Below are positions 34,101-45,749 of a stretch of DNA of 64,000 nucleotides, in pieces (position 1 is the stretch's first letter; every line of letters begins with the position of its first letter). This DNA is from Hermatobates lingyangjiaoensis. Its lineage: Eukaryota; Arthropoda; Insecta; Hemiptera; Hermatobatidae. Position numbers and translations under genes: made by a program. Where the stretch lies: NCBI GenBank assembly GCA_026182355.1, contig JAPFBL010000068.1, positions 10,391,001 to 10,455,000 of the forward strand. Direction: 5' to 3'. The notes under the pieces are model-generated. The model was not told the DNA's origin. It worked only from the letters and a program-made list of their open reading frames with translations, and did no database searches.

Positions 34101-36359
34101 GATACTTGAATGACATAATTCACCGTTCAATATGACTTCATACTTCCTGTGAGTCTATTGGGCTGATATGTCGTCATTGTGAAACAGCATAACAAGTGGC
34201 TACAAACCAAAATAAGTCAGTCCAAATGAGAATTATGTATGTTAATAAAGAGAGATTAGGTAAAAACTAATTTGTTTAGAAAGCCGTAGGATAGGTTCTT
34301 AGGACTTAGCTGAGATTCATTGGCTTGAGACTGACTATGATGCGATGAAGTGTACCTTGAAGTACTTAAGAGGACCGGAGGGTCTATTCCGAAAGGCAGT
34401 CATTTTGGTGTAGTTCGGTCTTTATAGCTGGGGATCTCAGACCAAGTAAAAGCACGGAGGGAGAGGAATGCAGGGAATTCTATACAAGGATATTTACTTC
34501 TAGGAGGGTTTTGATTTAAAGCTAATCAAGTTGTAAATCATACACCGAGTAGTCATGACATTTCTCATTTAGCTGCTAGGTTAGCTCGAAAGTTAATTGT
34601 TTGTCAGACATGAAATGAAGATATTCTTCTTTGTGAGCTAACGTTATTGTGAGTATGTCAGAAAAGCGTATTTCTTTATTTACTTGATTATAGTTACCAG
34701 TTGATTTTATTTTCAATTTTTCAAAGAATTTAGATTCAAAGTATTGCCATCTATCCATATTAAGTATAACACTCCTCATTTATGTTTCGTGCGGTAATAT
34801 CATGTGTATATTATATATTTAACGCAGTATAAGCAATAAAAATATATTAAAAGTTGTTGAGAGGGTTTGCTTAATATTCCTGGTCATGGGAAGAGAGCTG
34901 TCTAATGAAGACCAACCGAAATGCAGTATGAATTGAAAGACCGTGTCCTTTACGTCATCCAGAGTCCTCAGTTTATAGGAAATAACACACTTTAATAAGC
35001 AATTTCTGCTTAAGACGCCTTATAATAAATAAACAACAAATATAATGAGTTTGTAACGTTTACATTTTTGCTCAAATAACATTATTTTAATATTTTATCT
35101 GTTGGTCACCCATGCGTTCAAATAGTGAAGTTAAATAATTTTAAATGTATACAGTCTAAAATACAAACAGAATAAGATCTTTGCAGGATCAAAGAGTTTC
35201 AGATAATCTTAATATGTTTAAGTATATACTTAATGAAGCCATAAAAATTATTTATAAAATTGTATTTAATTTGTTAATTCAACTTTAAATGGTGTGTGTT
35301 CAATTTAGTTTTATTATGCTTTCAAAAAGTGAAATAAATGTTGCTACTAATAAAAGTAATAGTTATAAGTATAGTTTAAATAGTTATACTTAACCATTTA
35401 TAGTAATACCCAAGTATTACCATAGTTGAAGCTATTGTTGAACTATTATAGTTGAAGCTAAATAATTATAAATTATAATTATAATTTAATCATTAATTAT
35501 AATGATCTATTTAAGCTTCAGTAATATCATTTCAATACATTTTTGACAAAGATAATTCTTTTTAAACTATAATCATTATCAGATAAGTTTAATTCTGATA
35601 ACTATAATGCAATTATAGTTGTTAGAATCTTATTAAATTATTTGTGTTTATATATTAATAAGTCTTATTTAACAGTTTTATCTTATAAATAAAAGTTTCT
35701 TGTTCTCTGAATCATAGTTATATTTTAAAAAGATTATTTCAGAAATGAATATAGGACAGAATATATAATTCCATATATATATTATTCGTTAAGTACCAAC
35801 TAACTTGAGTAAATGCTAAACAGTAACTGATTTCAAAACTTTTGAGTTTGTTAAAATATCAAGAAAGAAGATAATATAGGATTGGCGAAGAATTTTCTTC
35901 ACAGAGTTTGCAAGTTCACTTAATATTCTTGCAAAAAGATCTGAGTTTGATTCTCAAAAGTTCTAATTAAATTATGTTGTTACCAAGTTTTCTCTTAATA
36001 GGGCAGGGTTATTCCATGATAACAATGAATTAATTGGAAAGAAAGTTTTCCATCCATAGACACAAAACGATTCATTGACAAACCAAGTTTCTTGGCTTAT
36101 TCCTTGTCTGTCCTCTCTTATAGTGGAAAGAGTTTTATCAGAAACGTATAATTAGTCTTCTGTTCTTTTAAATTTTAAAGAAAGCTCATTATGATTGAAT
36201 AGAAATCAGACAACAATGTGATAATAACGGAACTTAGTTGTATTCATTACAAAGAAATAACAATTTCTCCCTTCAGTTAACAGTAATTTTGCTTATTTGA
36301 ATTTTTCAGTCGTACTGTAGGTAACGACGCTTAGTATATCTGTACAAGGCTCTTGCATT
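31160..36359. other. A+T-rich intronic stretch
   Basis: Apart from the weak copia-like relic at 34.3 kb, nothing was recognised. 32080-33080 has the texture of a very old coding relic (uneven composition, broken frames), but no motif could be fixed. 35340-35700 is a run of TAATTATAAT-type near-palindromes. Confidence 0.4.
34330..34470 (+). pseudogene. Possible copia-type pol relic
   Basis: The + strand reads DYDAMKCTLKYLRGPEGLF, resembling the copia motif A-V-K-R-x-L-R-Y-L-K-G-T that precedes the RNase H domain. In another frame AGDLRPSKSTEG resembles A-G-D-x-D-T-R-R-S-T-S-G. Two weak motifs in the right order support a heavily decayed copy, but neither is decisive. Confidence 0.3.
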
Positions 36360-36367
36360 GGCTAGAC

Positions 36368-37063
36368 CAAGGATCGGCAACCTTTAACACCAAAAGAGCC
36401 ACTGAGACCCGCAAATACTTTTTGACATCTAAATTGGAGAAAAACGCATTTATTAGAAAGTAAAAAATAAACATACACTTAGTACTTTGACTACCCTTTT
36501 AAAGATGGGCTATAAAGTGTTGCTTATGAAATCCACAAAGCGCTACAGAGAAAATAAAATTTAAGTTCTAATGAACACATTTTGAACATTCTGAGTTCTT
36601 GAAAAATAATAAGAAAAATTCTTTCAAATAAATTAAAAGGCTGAACTTAAATAATCCATGTAGCAAACAAAAGTAGGCCACTCTCGTTAGAGGTGAAAGC
36701 AAATGAATCTGCCCAAACATCATTGAACGATCTATTTTCCTCTGATATTTTTCGTTTCTTAGATTTTTCCATATCTGGTCCTGTTGGGGTTGAAAGTTGA
36801 GATGGTGTTCGGACGGGAATACTGGCTTTCGCGAGTATGACGTTTATTTTGAGCTACAAAAAACAATAAAATATACTTTTTTTAATATTTTAACATTTAA
36901 TATTTCAAGATCGCATAAAGAACTTCCAATTTAGAACTAAAACACTAAAAAAATAACTAACACAAGTAAAATACACATGAATACTTTTTTAAAGTAATTT
37001 GTTTTGTCTGGCCACTCGGAGCTTCAGTGTAAGTATGAAAGAGCCGCAGATTGCCGACCCCTG
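36368..37063. mobile_element. hAT-type non-autonomous element with 8-bp target duplication
   Basis: The left end CAAGGATCGGCAACCT and the right end (read inward on the other strand) CAGGGGTCGGCAATCT are terminal inverted repeats of the hAT superfamily form CAGGGGTCGGCAA. The exact octamer GGCTAGAC flanks them at 36360-36367 and 37064-37071, the 8-bp duplication expected of hAT. Subterminal AAAGAGCC is also repeated inverted (AAAGAGCCACT at the left, AAGAGCCGCAG at the right). The 696-bp interior has no transposase open frame, so the element would have to be mobilised in trans. Confidence 0.88.
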
Positions 37064-37554
37064 GGCTAGACGGTTTTCTGTACCACTGCACTATCTCATT
37101 ATGGTAGTTCTCAGAAATACAGCATCAGTTGAATGGACATAAGCTTATCAGAATGAAGCGCTTAATAGTTCACACGACATTTTTAAACCGTCTTATTCCT
37201 AGATTCTAAAACTCATAATAGAAACATTTCAGATTATATATTCCCATGGGTTTTATATTTTAACCCTCGTCATAAATGTATTTATAATTGTTGAAAACGT
37301 ATTTAAAACGTGACCCTGGACTAATATTTTTTATAAAATATATTTTTTGTATGATAATGAAAAGTTTTTGCAAACATGACCATAAATTTTTTTAAAGTGG
37401 AAAAAATATACTTCTTAACTAAACATTATATATTTAATTTATTACTTCATTCCGTCCTATCGAAAAGCATTAATGAAATAAGATTTGAGAAAATTTTTGA
37501 GTTTAAGAATATACTTACCTTTCCCATCTTACTATACATGCATTTGTGTGCTGT

Positions 37555-38091
37555 CAGGGTTAAAAGTATGATTTATACAAAAACCGTCATTTTAGAAAAC
37601 CGGTTTTGAATAGTAATTTTTCAAGAAAACCGGCTTTAGCCGGTTTTGAATTTTTATAAAAAAATTTTTTTGCGTGAATATTCTGTAATTCAAACAAAAA
37701 ATTTTAACAGAATATTTAAAGTGATTAAAAGCAGTTTTTGGCTAAGAAATAATTATTATTTATTTAAAATAAAACCAATATATTTTCATATTTTTATTAT
37801 AACCATATTATATTTATAATAACCATATTATTAACCATATTTTTTATAACCATATTATATTTATAATAACCATATTATGATAAACATATTATTAAATGAG
37901 ACCGATATCATTCCAAGAACCAAACCGCTTGCAACAGTGTTTTCATCAATCTGGTACATTTGGCTACATTTGTCATTTTCAAATTTTTTTAAGTGTTATT
38001 CATACATAAAAACCAATATTTTCTACTAAAAACTGGTTTTCGAATTTCATAATTTTCTCCAAAAAACCGGTTTTTAAAACCTACAAACCCT
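37555..38091. mobile_element. CCGGTTTT-rich element, possible hAT relative
   Basis: The left end CAGGGTTAAAAG and the right end (reverse) TAGGGTTTGTAGG have the outline of short inverted termini. AAAACCGGTTTT-type palindromes recur just inside both ends (37600, 37625-37640, 38030, 38060-38075). A+T-rich filler in the middle includes a 34-bp exact tandem duplicate. I found no clear target duplication, so the limits are tentative. A single related fragment (AAGCCGGTTTTGAATTTG) lies near 46870. Confidence 0.4.
37798..37878. repeat. Tandem 34-bp repeat, period 47
   Basis: The 34-bp block starting TATAACCATATTATATTT at 37798-37831 recurs exactly at 37845-37878, separated by 13 bp. It lies inside the CCGGTTTT-rich element. 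Confidence 0.75.
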
Positions 38092-39670
38092 AGTTAAAAG
38101 GTCTCCTGTCATTTCTCTTCCACCCTATACCACTCTATTGGCCACCCCCTTTTCACTCTTGCTCTATTTATGTACATTGGTAGATTTTATACATAGTGGG
38201 TTTCAACCTACCTCTTCCTCGTGGCTTAAAGTTAGCAAATTGGCATAGGCCGAACAAGTATAAAAAAGTAGAAAAATATGTAAATGAATAAAAACAGAGA
38301 GCTTCCGAAACTAAGTTCCATGTATTGGTTTGATAATACTTAACCTTAGAACTTCATTAAACTGAGAACACATTAAAATTTAACCAAGCTCAGTTGATTG
38401 GCAAAGAGTTTGTTATTTTCACTTGTAATAAAGTAGAGTGTAGACTATTTTAATTTTTTTTTAATTAATAGTAAAAAAATTCTAGTTAAAGCTGTGATTA
38501 TTTCATGATTTATTGCTTAAAATTTCATTATACGAGTATTTATGTATCTTGATTGGTTGAGGGTTTTTAATTGATTTAAAAATAACTTATTTTGAAAGTT
38601 TTAACTTGTTTTTTAAAACATTCTTTGATTAAAAGTATTGTTCAGTTAAAATATTAAAAAGTAAGGTTATTATATCAAAATCAAACATTCGTTGATAATA
38701 TTGGAAAATTCTTAGACTTATCTACAAAAAACAACTTCAACTCAGTAAAAGTATAATAACTAAAATATAGTACTTTTTAAGGGTGGAAATATATTGCGAA
38801 GTATCAACCCTAATACAACCTATAAAAGATTAATTTAAACATTTGAAAAACAAAATTATTTTATACAACATGGTATTTTAAAGTGCTTTTAAAAAAGTTT
38901 AGCTGATGGGTCAATTAATATTAGTGGCTGATGTTTTATTGAACAATCAAAAAGAGTCACAAATTTGCTGTTTAATATTTCTACTAGACCTTTAGAAGAA
39001 TATGGTAATCCGATGTCCCATTGTATTCATATGGTATTGTTAACTCGACATTAAACCTTAACACATTACGTAAGAAATATAAATAATTGACAGTGGTTTG
39101 TTCAGTTACCGATTATATTTTTAGAAGAATCGAGTACTTCGTCTTAGGTTCTTCTGTTCAAAATTTCTCCTTGGCCTTTAGTATTCAGGTTGAAGCTATT
39201 AAGCTTTCTTGCGCTTCTTTAGAATGGGTAATTTTTTATTATTATTAACTAAATTAGCGTCTAACAAAACTTTTTAACGAAAATATTTAAGCTCAATAAT
39301 ATCTATAAACCACTAAGTAATTTTGTGTCTTAAGCTATAATAATTAAAAACTGAATACATTACTTACAATAATCAAATACTTTCAATATTATAATTTTTT
39401 TTAAAAACCTTTATTTCAAATTTACAATATATTTTGGATAAAAATAATTATATAATAGAGATAAAGTAAAAATGTTTGGCAACATACAATAACAAGTGTA
39501 ACTCTCATATAGGTATACATACTAAATTCACAAAAAGAAATTTCACTAAACCCGCGTAAACGAGATCACGGAAACTCATCACTATATTTTGATCGCCTCG
39601 TCATGAGGAAGATGGAAGTAAGTTGCTCCGCAGATAGGCGACTACTCACCTGTATATAAATATATATAGA

Positions 39671-39790
39671 GTTAAAAAGATTTCACATAAACACGTGAAA
39701 CAACAATCAATGATCAAACCACAATAAGAAATGGGAAAACAAGACTAAGATCTTTCAACCGTAACAAGCGGTCTTCGTCAGAGTCAATAG
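39671..39790 (-). repeat. PLE-like terminal unit with hammerhead-like core
   Basis: On the minus strand the unit begins CTCTGACGAAGACCGCTTGT and continues to GGTTGAAAGATC, then TTAGTCTTGTTTTCCC and TTTCACGTGTTTATGTG. Relatives are at 19575-19614 (+ strand, GACTCCGACGAAGAACACTT...CTGAAAGATC) and 43453-43488 (minus strand, core degraded). CUGACGA and GAAA flank a stem that can form with one bulged G (A-CCG against CGG-U). Confidence 0.6.
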
Positions 39791-39825
39791 AGTTAACCTC
39801 AGCTACTCAAAGGGACTACTTCTGC

Positions 39826-39852
39826 CCGATGACGACGACTGTCGAAATATCG
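39826..39852 (+). ncRNA. Hammerhead-like motif (GATGA hairpin GAAA)
   Basis: CCGATGACGACGACTGTCGA then AATATCG: a CGAC/GTCG stem with loop GACT sits between GATGA and AAA. It belongs to a terminal unit that continues TTGTGAGTCTTTTGTGTG towards a (TA)n tract at 39905. Confidence 0.35.
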
Positions 39853-39943
39853 TTGTGAGTCTTTTGTGTGTGTCTTTATTTGTTTTTCTCTTTCCTGTGT
39901 GAACTATATATTATATATATATATATTCATAAAAGTAACGACC

Positions 39944-40043
39944 GTGGAATAGAAACAAAACTAAAGTTTATCAGGACCCGATAAACTTTAGTTTTGTTTC
40001 TATTCCACTTCATGAAGAACTGACCGAGTCCCGATAAACTTTA

Positions 40044-40048
<5 letters not shown>
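39944..40048. repeat. Perfect 29-bp hairpin with an adjacent third copy
   Basis: Arms 39944-39972 and 39980-40008 are perfect inverted copies (GTGGAATAGAAAC..., loop AGGACCC). A third copy of the inner part, CCGATAAACTTTAGTTTT, lies at 40031-40048, preceded by GAACTGACCGAGTC. A (TA)n tract follows immediately. A diverged relative, CTGACCAAGTCCTGATAAA, is at 43237-43255, again right after a (TA)n tract. Confidence 0.8.

Positions 40049-40079
<31 letters not shown>
40049..40079. repeat. (TA)n microsatellite
   Basis: About 15 TA units directly following the third copy of the 39.9-kb hairpin arm. Confidence 0.97.
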
Positions 40080-40083
<4 letters not shown>

Positions 40084-40213
40084 GTATAGGTAACTTATAT
40101 TCACTTGCTCTCAGACGACGTGATAAACGAAATGTCTCAGAGTGATTTTCTTCAATCATTTGTGGTGAGTTACCTGAATATTTTTATCACGTGTTATTAT
40201 GATAATTTTGTAT

Positions 40214-40216
<3 letters not shown>

Positions 40217-40254
<38 letters not shown>
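40217..40254. repeat. (TA)n microsatellite
   Basis: About 19 TA units. No hairpin element is recognised at its borders. The 140 bp between it and the tract at 40049 contains CAGACGACGTGATAAACGAA, which may be another degraded terminal unit. Confidence 0.97.
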
Positions 40255-40258
<4 letters not shown>

Positions 40259-40806
40259 GTATAAAAGTTTAAACTTATCTAATCTTAGGCAATAAATGAT
40301 ACATATTTTTTAAACAAACCATGATTTAAAGAATAGAGGACACCCTATCCTGAAAGAATTGCATTTGGTACAATTTTATTTCAAAAACAATTTTGAATTT
40401 TTTGTAACCTGAGTCAAAACAACAGTTAAAATAATCCAAAGTTACTGGGCAGTTGTGTTCCTTTATGGCCGACTATGCACATCGCCCACTAAACTAGACA
40501 GTTACACTCATTTTCTTTTATGAACATATCACCATTTACGGTAGTTAACTCCATTTATATCATCGATTACGCAAAAAGTGGATATCAAGAACATGCAAGG
40601 ACCGAGGGTTTGAAACTGTGTATCGAAAACCACCTTTTATTTTAATTCCAGTCTTAATTTTAAATCCTTATCTTTTCTTTCAATTATTTAATTAATTTTA
40701 TTAAATTAAAATTTTAATTTATTTTATTAAATTAAAATTAATTATTATATATCATAATTATGTGTTCTTGTTTTCATTTGATAAAGTAATTGAAATACAC
40801 TTGCAT

Positions 40807-40984
40807 AATTGTTTCTCTTTCTGCATGATTTATATTTCAAGTCTTTATCAGATGCACCATGTCCTAAGTGACTCCAAAGATAGAAATCAGGGGTGGCGAT
40901 GTGGGGATCTAAGGATCTCGGAGGCCACTTCACGGTAGCATACCAACCAACCCAAGCAATGGAAACTGCCGATCTTAATACCAA
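40807..40984 (-). pseudogene. Tc1/mariner-like transposase fragment
   Basis: Read on the minus strand, the segment gives GWYATVKWPPRSLDPHIATP followed by DFYLWSHLGH. This matches the C-terminal catalytic block of DDE transposases of the Tc1/mariner group, usually W-P-P-R-S-P-D-L-T-P-x-D-F-F-L-W-G. The proline before the aspartate has been lost. Nothing upstream or downstream continues the protein convincingly, so it is a short relic. Confidence 0.6.
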
Positions 40985-41639
40985 AGGTATTGAATAATAC
41001 GAAAAACTAGGTAGAAACCTCCTAGTTTATCAAAAATGGGAGAATTCCTTCTTGCAAAATGTTAAAAGACCTTTCTGAATTATGGTGATAAAATTAGTGA
41101 ACAATTCTATTTAATATCACCATAGCATCTTCGTCAAACTCAGTCATTTAATATTCTCTTTACTCCAGTAGCGTAGGTAGTAATTGGCGTAAAAATTTGG
41201 TTTATTGTTAAAAAAACGGTAAGTTTGGATTCTCATTTACTTAAAATCTAAGTATCTAAATATGAAACCAAACACATCATACACTCATTATGTACAGGAA
41301 CTTACGATCTACTCTAATAAGAAAAAAAAATATTAAATCTGTTTTTGAGCAACAGTTTTATTTAAATCAACAGAAAACGATTGTGAGAATTCAGGCAAGC
41401 ATAAAAGACAATTTTTTACTAATGGCATCACGATTCAGTATTTCTTGAATGTTTGTTCGGTCACGAAGTTATGGAACAGTCTTTATTCATTACTTGTTTG
41501 TGTTGTAAATTTTTGTTTGAACAACTTTATTTCATTCAATTATATTGTACGGACAAATACATAAGTTAAGTATATAGTAGATATTTTTTAATGAAAATGT
41601 TATAAATATTTTATAGTATGACATTCTCCGGTGTTGACC

Positions 41640-41900
41640 GCTCAAAACGTGACCCTAGTCAGAATTTGAGGATCAATGATTGGGAGATTTGAAAAGACCC
41701 AGAGCCGATGACAAGTAATTTCGTAAATAGCTGTTTGAGGATAGAATTAGTTGTAGGTGCATTGTTGGGAGCAGCGAGGGTGAGGAAGCGTTGAATGGGC
41801 ACAATGGTGAGAGGGTGCAGGATTTGCCACAGCTGGCCGCCCAGCTGCCTTCGTCTCATCCTGCTCCCTGTAATCACCCTGCCTTTAAATATAATCACTT
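41640..41900. promoter_or_regulatory. Candidate regulatory island with E-boxes
   Basis: A GC-richer island with two CAGCTG E-boxes 14 bp apart (GCCACAGCTGGCCGCCCAGC, about 41826-41845). Open frames on both strands are unrecognised. The left edge carries AAACGTGACCCTAG, a phrase also found near 37308. Confidence 0.25.
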
Positions 41901-42849
41901 TGTCCAGTTTAAACAAACCAACATCGTCAACACAGTCCTGTCAAAACTTCTTTTTAAAACCTGTAATTTATTTTCATGTTTTACGTCTCTGAAGCAAAGA
42001 TAATTTGCATATAACCGCTTCATGGTTCAGGACTCCCTCTTTAAAATATATAATGCTACTAAATATTAAAGCTGTAACAATACAAACGACAATAAATGAA
42101 ATTACATTCAAAAAATGAGGACAAAAAAGCAATTTATATGTTGACATCTGTTGTCATTAAGGTTGATGACATCACCACTTTACAAGGATGTCAAAATATA
42201 GAAGTAGGTTTTAGTTAGTGTTACAGTTCTATTTCCTCTGTTTTTTCATAGTTACATATATCTGTATCTAGATCAAAGTATCGACTGAAGAACAGAGGAT
42301 CAAAATTAACACAGGCTCACATCTTCTCTATATACTTTAACCATAATATAAAACCGTTTAAATGTTATTCAAGTGTTATGAATAAAGTATGAGATTGCAA
42401 TTAAAGGTTTCTTTCTATGAAGAAGATGTAAGAAGAATACATGGAGAATATGAAAGGCAATTTAGAGTTTTAATAAGACTAAAACGTCGGCTACGAAGGT
42501 TTTTATTTGAACGGGATTTAAATAATGATGTAAAAATAAATTAAATCTGTTATTAATTCAAGGGATCGAATCAGTTGACCACACGAATTTAAACTCTTGA
42601 AGTGAAACTGAAGAAAAATAGCTTACAAATTTTATGATTTTGGTTTTATTTGTAGCATTTTTATGTTAATTCTGGTCAGATAAAGAACAGACAGAAATAT
42701 ATCATAAACAAGTGTCGTTTTAATTTGTTATGCTTCTGTTCTGTAAACATATAAGAAGATTTTTATGTAAAAGAAAATATTGACTTCAGTTAGCCTACGA
42801 TAATTAGCCTAAATAGATTTTATATGGCACCGTTTTATTAGATGGATAT

Positions 42850-42870
42850 GTATATATATATATATATATA
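42850..42870. repeat. (TA)n microsatellite
   Basis: About 10 TA units, 45 bp left of the fold-back at 42915. Confidence 0.95.
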
Positions 42871-42914
42871 CTTTTTTGATGAATGATCCGAAACGGGCAA
42901 ATAGTCCGTTTTTA

Positions 42915-43077
42915 GAAACTTAAAGAAATAAAAATCACACACACTTATAGACTTTAATGTTTGGTTTGAACCGTCTTCAGGAGAGATAAAAGAGGGAAAC
43001 TTTTATCTCTTTGAACAAAAGACGGTTTAAACCAAAAATTAGATACTTTAAGTGTAGTTTTTAATTTCTCTATGCTT
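42915..43077. repeat. Fold-back with CTGAAGACGGTT motif
   Basis: Arms of about 75 bp (42915-42990 and 42998-43077) are inverted copies with scattered mismatches around a very short spacer. The left arm on the minus strand reads CCTGAAGACGGTTCAAACCA, and the right arm keeps the degraded match GACGGTTTAAACC. A (TA)n tract lies about 45 bp to the left at 42850-42870. It is similar in plan to the fold-back at 6.8-7.1 kb. Confidence 0.75.
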
Positions 43078-43140
43078 CTTTATGTACATTGAACTATATA
43101 TATAAAAAAAGATTTCACATAAACACGTGAAATAACAACC

Positions 43141-43216
43141 AATGATCAAATCACAATAAGAAAATGGGAAAGATCTTAGTCTTGCTTTCCTATTTTCTTA
43201 TTGTGGTTTGATCATT
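43141..43216. repeat. 32-bp inverted repeat related to the unit at 39.7 kb
   Basis: Arms 43141-43172 and 43185-43216 pair almost perfectly (AATGATCAAATCACAATAAG against CTTATTGTGGTTTGATCATT). The upstream AGATTTCACATAAACACGTG (43110-43129) is also present at 39679-39698, where it leads into the same TGATCAAACCACAATAAG. A (TA)n tract follows directly. Confidence 0.75.
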
Positions 43217-43217
43217 G

Positions 43218-43235
43218 ATATATATATATATATAT
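43218..43235. repeat. (TA)n microsatellite
   Basis: About 9 TA units between the inverted repeat at 43141-43216 and a diverged copy of the 40.0-kb hairpin unit. Confidence 0.95.
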
Positions 43236-44213
43236 GAAATAAAACCTGGAGTACTGACCAAGTCCTGATAAAATTTTATTTTGTTTCTACCTCACGGTTC
43301 ATACTTTTATTAATACATATGAACATTTCAATACTCAAACCTGATTATGTAAATGAAACTGAACACCACACAGAATAAAACATACATACTACTCTTGATA
43401 TGTGTGACCAGTTTACCAGTCGGCGCCGAGACTTACTCACGACATCTCCTATGATCTTTCAACCAAAACAACTGGCTTTGCCAAAGTCACACAAGACGCG
43501 AACAAGTAAAATAGAACAACTGGTGTAATATTGAGATGGTAGTGAGAAATAAAAGATATTTTAAAGGAAGTAAAGAACAAGAAAAGGAGAGATAATTCTG
43601 GGAAAGACTTAAAGGTAATCAAAAGGAATTTAGAAAGAAATAAGCAATACACTATCTGCCAGGGTTACCCAAGTAGACAAACTTATTCCTCTCGTTAATA
43701 CTGAGTATAATTTCAATAAACCATTACCAATGTCTATGATTTTCGGTAACTAAGACAAATCTTGTCTTAGCAACAAGAATTTTGTATGTATCATTTTAGC
43801 TTCTGTCAACTTTATCTCATGATTTTATTATTTCTATGTAAAATGAAGGGGTTAGTTTTTTTACCTCTAATTAACCAGAATTTGTGTTGTTTGACACGAA
43901 TAACAGATTTAAAAGTCTGACCTATGTTTATTTTCAGAGAACTTTGACACGGACTTTGTGAATACCACCATACTCCAATTTTTTAGGACGGTTTTTAATT
44001 ACCAAATTAATTAATTAACTAATTAACTACTTTGTTGCCATTAAAATACTGTAAATTAAAGTCAAAATTACGTACAAGCATAATAAGTGAGCTGTATGTG
44101 TTTTGGATATGGAAAAAATATCTCATTTGACCTTAAAAGGGGTTCTATTCCTGTTTGGAGAACTTTTTTTTAGCACCATTAAAAGATTTGTCGAAAGCTT
44201 GAAGAGTTAACCC

Positions 44214-44311
44214 CCACTCCTCAATTCTTTAACGATGAAATGAGAATCTTTTATCCTTACAAAGCAAGGATAAAAGCTTCTTTGTGTTGAGGAGTTAAGG
44301 AGTTTGGTGTC
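44214..44311. repeat. Imperfect inverted repeat with perfect 11-bp centre
   Basis: CTTTTATCCTT (44248-44258) and AAGGATAAAAG (44266-44276) form a perfect stem with a 7-nt loop. The pairing resumes outside it (CACTCCTCAATTCTTTAAC against GTTGAGGAGTTAAGGAGT). It is probably a small fold-back transposon relic. Confidence 0.6.
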
Positions 44312-44699
44312 CACGTTGTTTGATTAACTTAAGGAGTTATATCAAACATAATACGATTTTTGATTGGCATTATGATTGGATATTCTATGCTATTTTGACA
44401 ACTATTCGCGAGATCACTTTGTATTTATTTGCTTTTTGCGTGTAATTTCGTTGAAAGTTATAAATATTTTCCAGTTCTAAGTGTTTCAACTGTAACTTTA
44501 TTTAAATTATTCCTTAATCAGCACATGATATTCCTTCCATTAAAACATAAATGAATATCAAATCGATATTCCCTGATAAAAACCTACGCTTTATAGTTTA
44601 GGCTAGAGTCAGCCTGTTATATACATCTCACGTTATTTATATTTCACATTGTATTTTTAAAGACATGGTGTAGAAAACCGGTCTAGAGTTTACAGTTTG

Positions 44700-45060
44700 G
44701 GGGGCCGCACTTATAAAGTCAAATAAAAATCAGGTCTCCGTCAAAGAGGACCAGTGTACCGTTTAGAAGGAACAAAGGTATTTTCAATATTTAAGCGACG
44801 GAAGACCTGCTTGATGATTCCCACCACTCCCATTCAACGCTTTATAGTCTGCAGTAAAGAAAACAATCTGATTACTTGACATAAAGCCAAATGAAAGGGC
44901 AGTAAACAAATCTTGACTGGGACAGAATGGGGGAGGCTTTGTTCATGGCGGATATGGCCTGTTCCTCTTCTGAATGCCAGACTAATTCCTGTTGAGAAAC
45001 GCAGTAAAAGCCAATAAATTAGAGTTCTATTCAAATAAAAGACACTCTCCACTCCTCCAT
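44700..45060. promoter_or_regulatory. Candidate conserved non-coding element
   Basis: Balanced composition over about 360 bp, beginning GGGGGCCGCACTTATAAAG. It includes CTTTATAGTC and GACATAAAGCC (caudal/AbdB-like cores) and CATGGCGGATATGGCC. The short minus-strand open frame here has no recognisable product. Confidence 0.28.
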
Positions 45061-45640
45061 CAACGTCTTATTACCCGTAGTTGTTCAATTACCTCTACTA
45101 TTATTAACTTACACATAATGTTATCTTGTCAATTTCGGGTTTATAGTCAATAAAGATCGAGTTTAAATTAGTTTCACATCATAATTAAAAAATATTTTTG
45201 AACTCTGCAAAACAAATTAAACTAACAAAGCAAAGAACTTATATATTTCACTTTGACCGGCTATTTCACTTGTGCAGAATGCTTGGTTCAAAATTGTTGT
45301 GGTAATTAATATTACCATGGTTGCACTAGGCTTTGTTAGGAGAGATCAATTTTATAATTTACAATGCTGTGTCCAATCACACCTTATTAAGTAAAATGCC
45401 TGATTGTTTCAGTTTTTGGCGCATAATGAAGTCTGCTAGTTGCCTATGTATAGTTCTTAAGTTCCCAGCCGGATAGTTCTATCTGCAGGTCTTGCTAAAG
45501 TTCTTTTACTATCCTTAAGGTATCATTTGCTAGTCTCATTTCTCTACCTTCAGAGTTTTATTTTAAAAGCTTTTTTTTCTCAATAGACATAGAAAAGAGT
45601 TTCCAATAGCTTTAGTGTAGTTTCCAGTAAGTAAAGTGTA

Positions 45641-45745
45641 GAGATCGTGAAAAAATGGATCTCGAGATTTTGACAGAATTACATGTTTTGAGGTCCCAGA
45701 AGTAATTTTATGAAATTTTTTCTATGATATCTGTGTGTATGTAAT
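45641..45745 (+). repeat. Dispersed ~100-bp repeat, copy 1 of 3
   Basis: GATCGTGAAAAAATGGATCT then CGAGATTTTGAC and ACATGTTTTGAGGTCCC. It is homologous to 51581-51695 and 54185-54285. All three are on the same strand and end towards ATGTCTGTG-like sequence. The family was not recognised. Confidence 0.7.
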
Positions 45746-45749
45746 ATTA

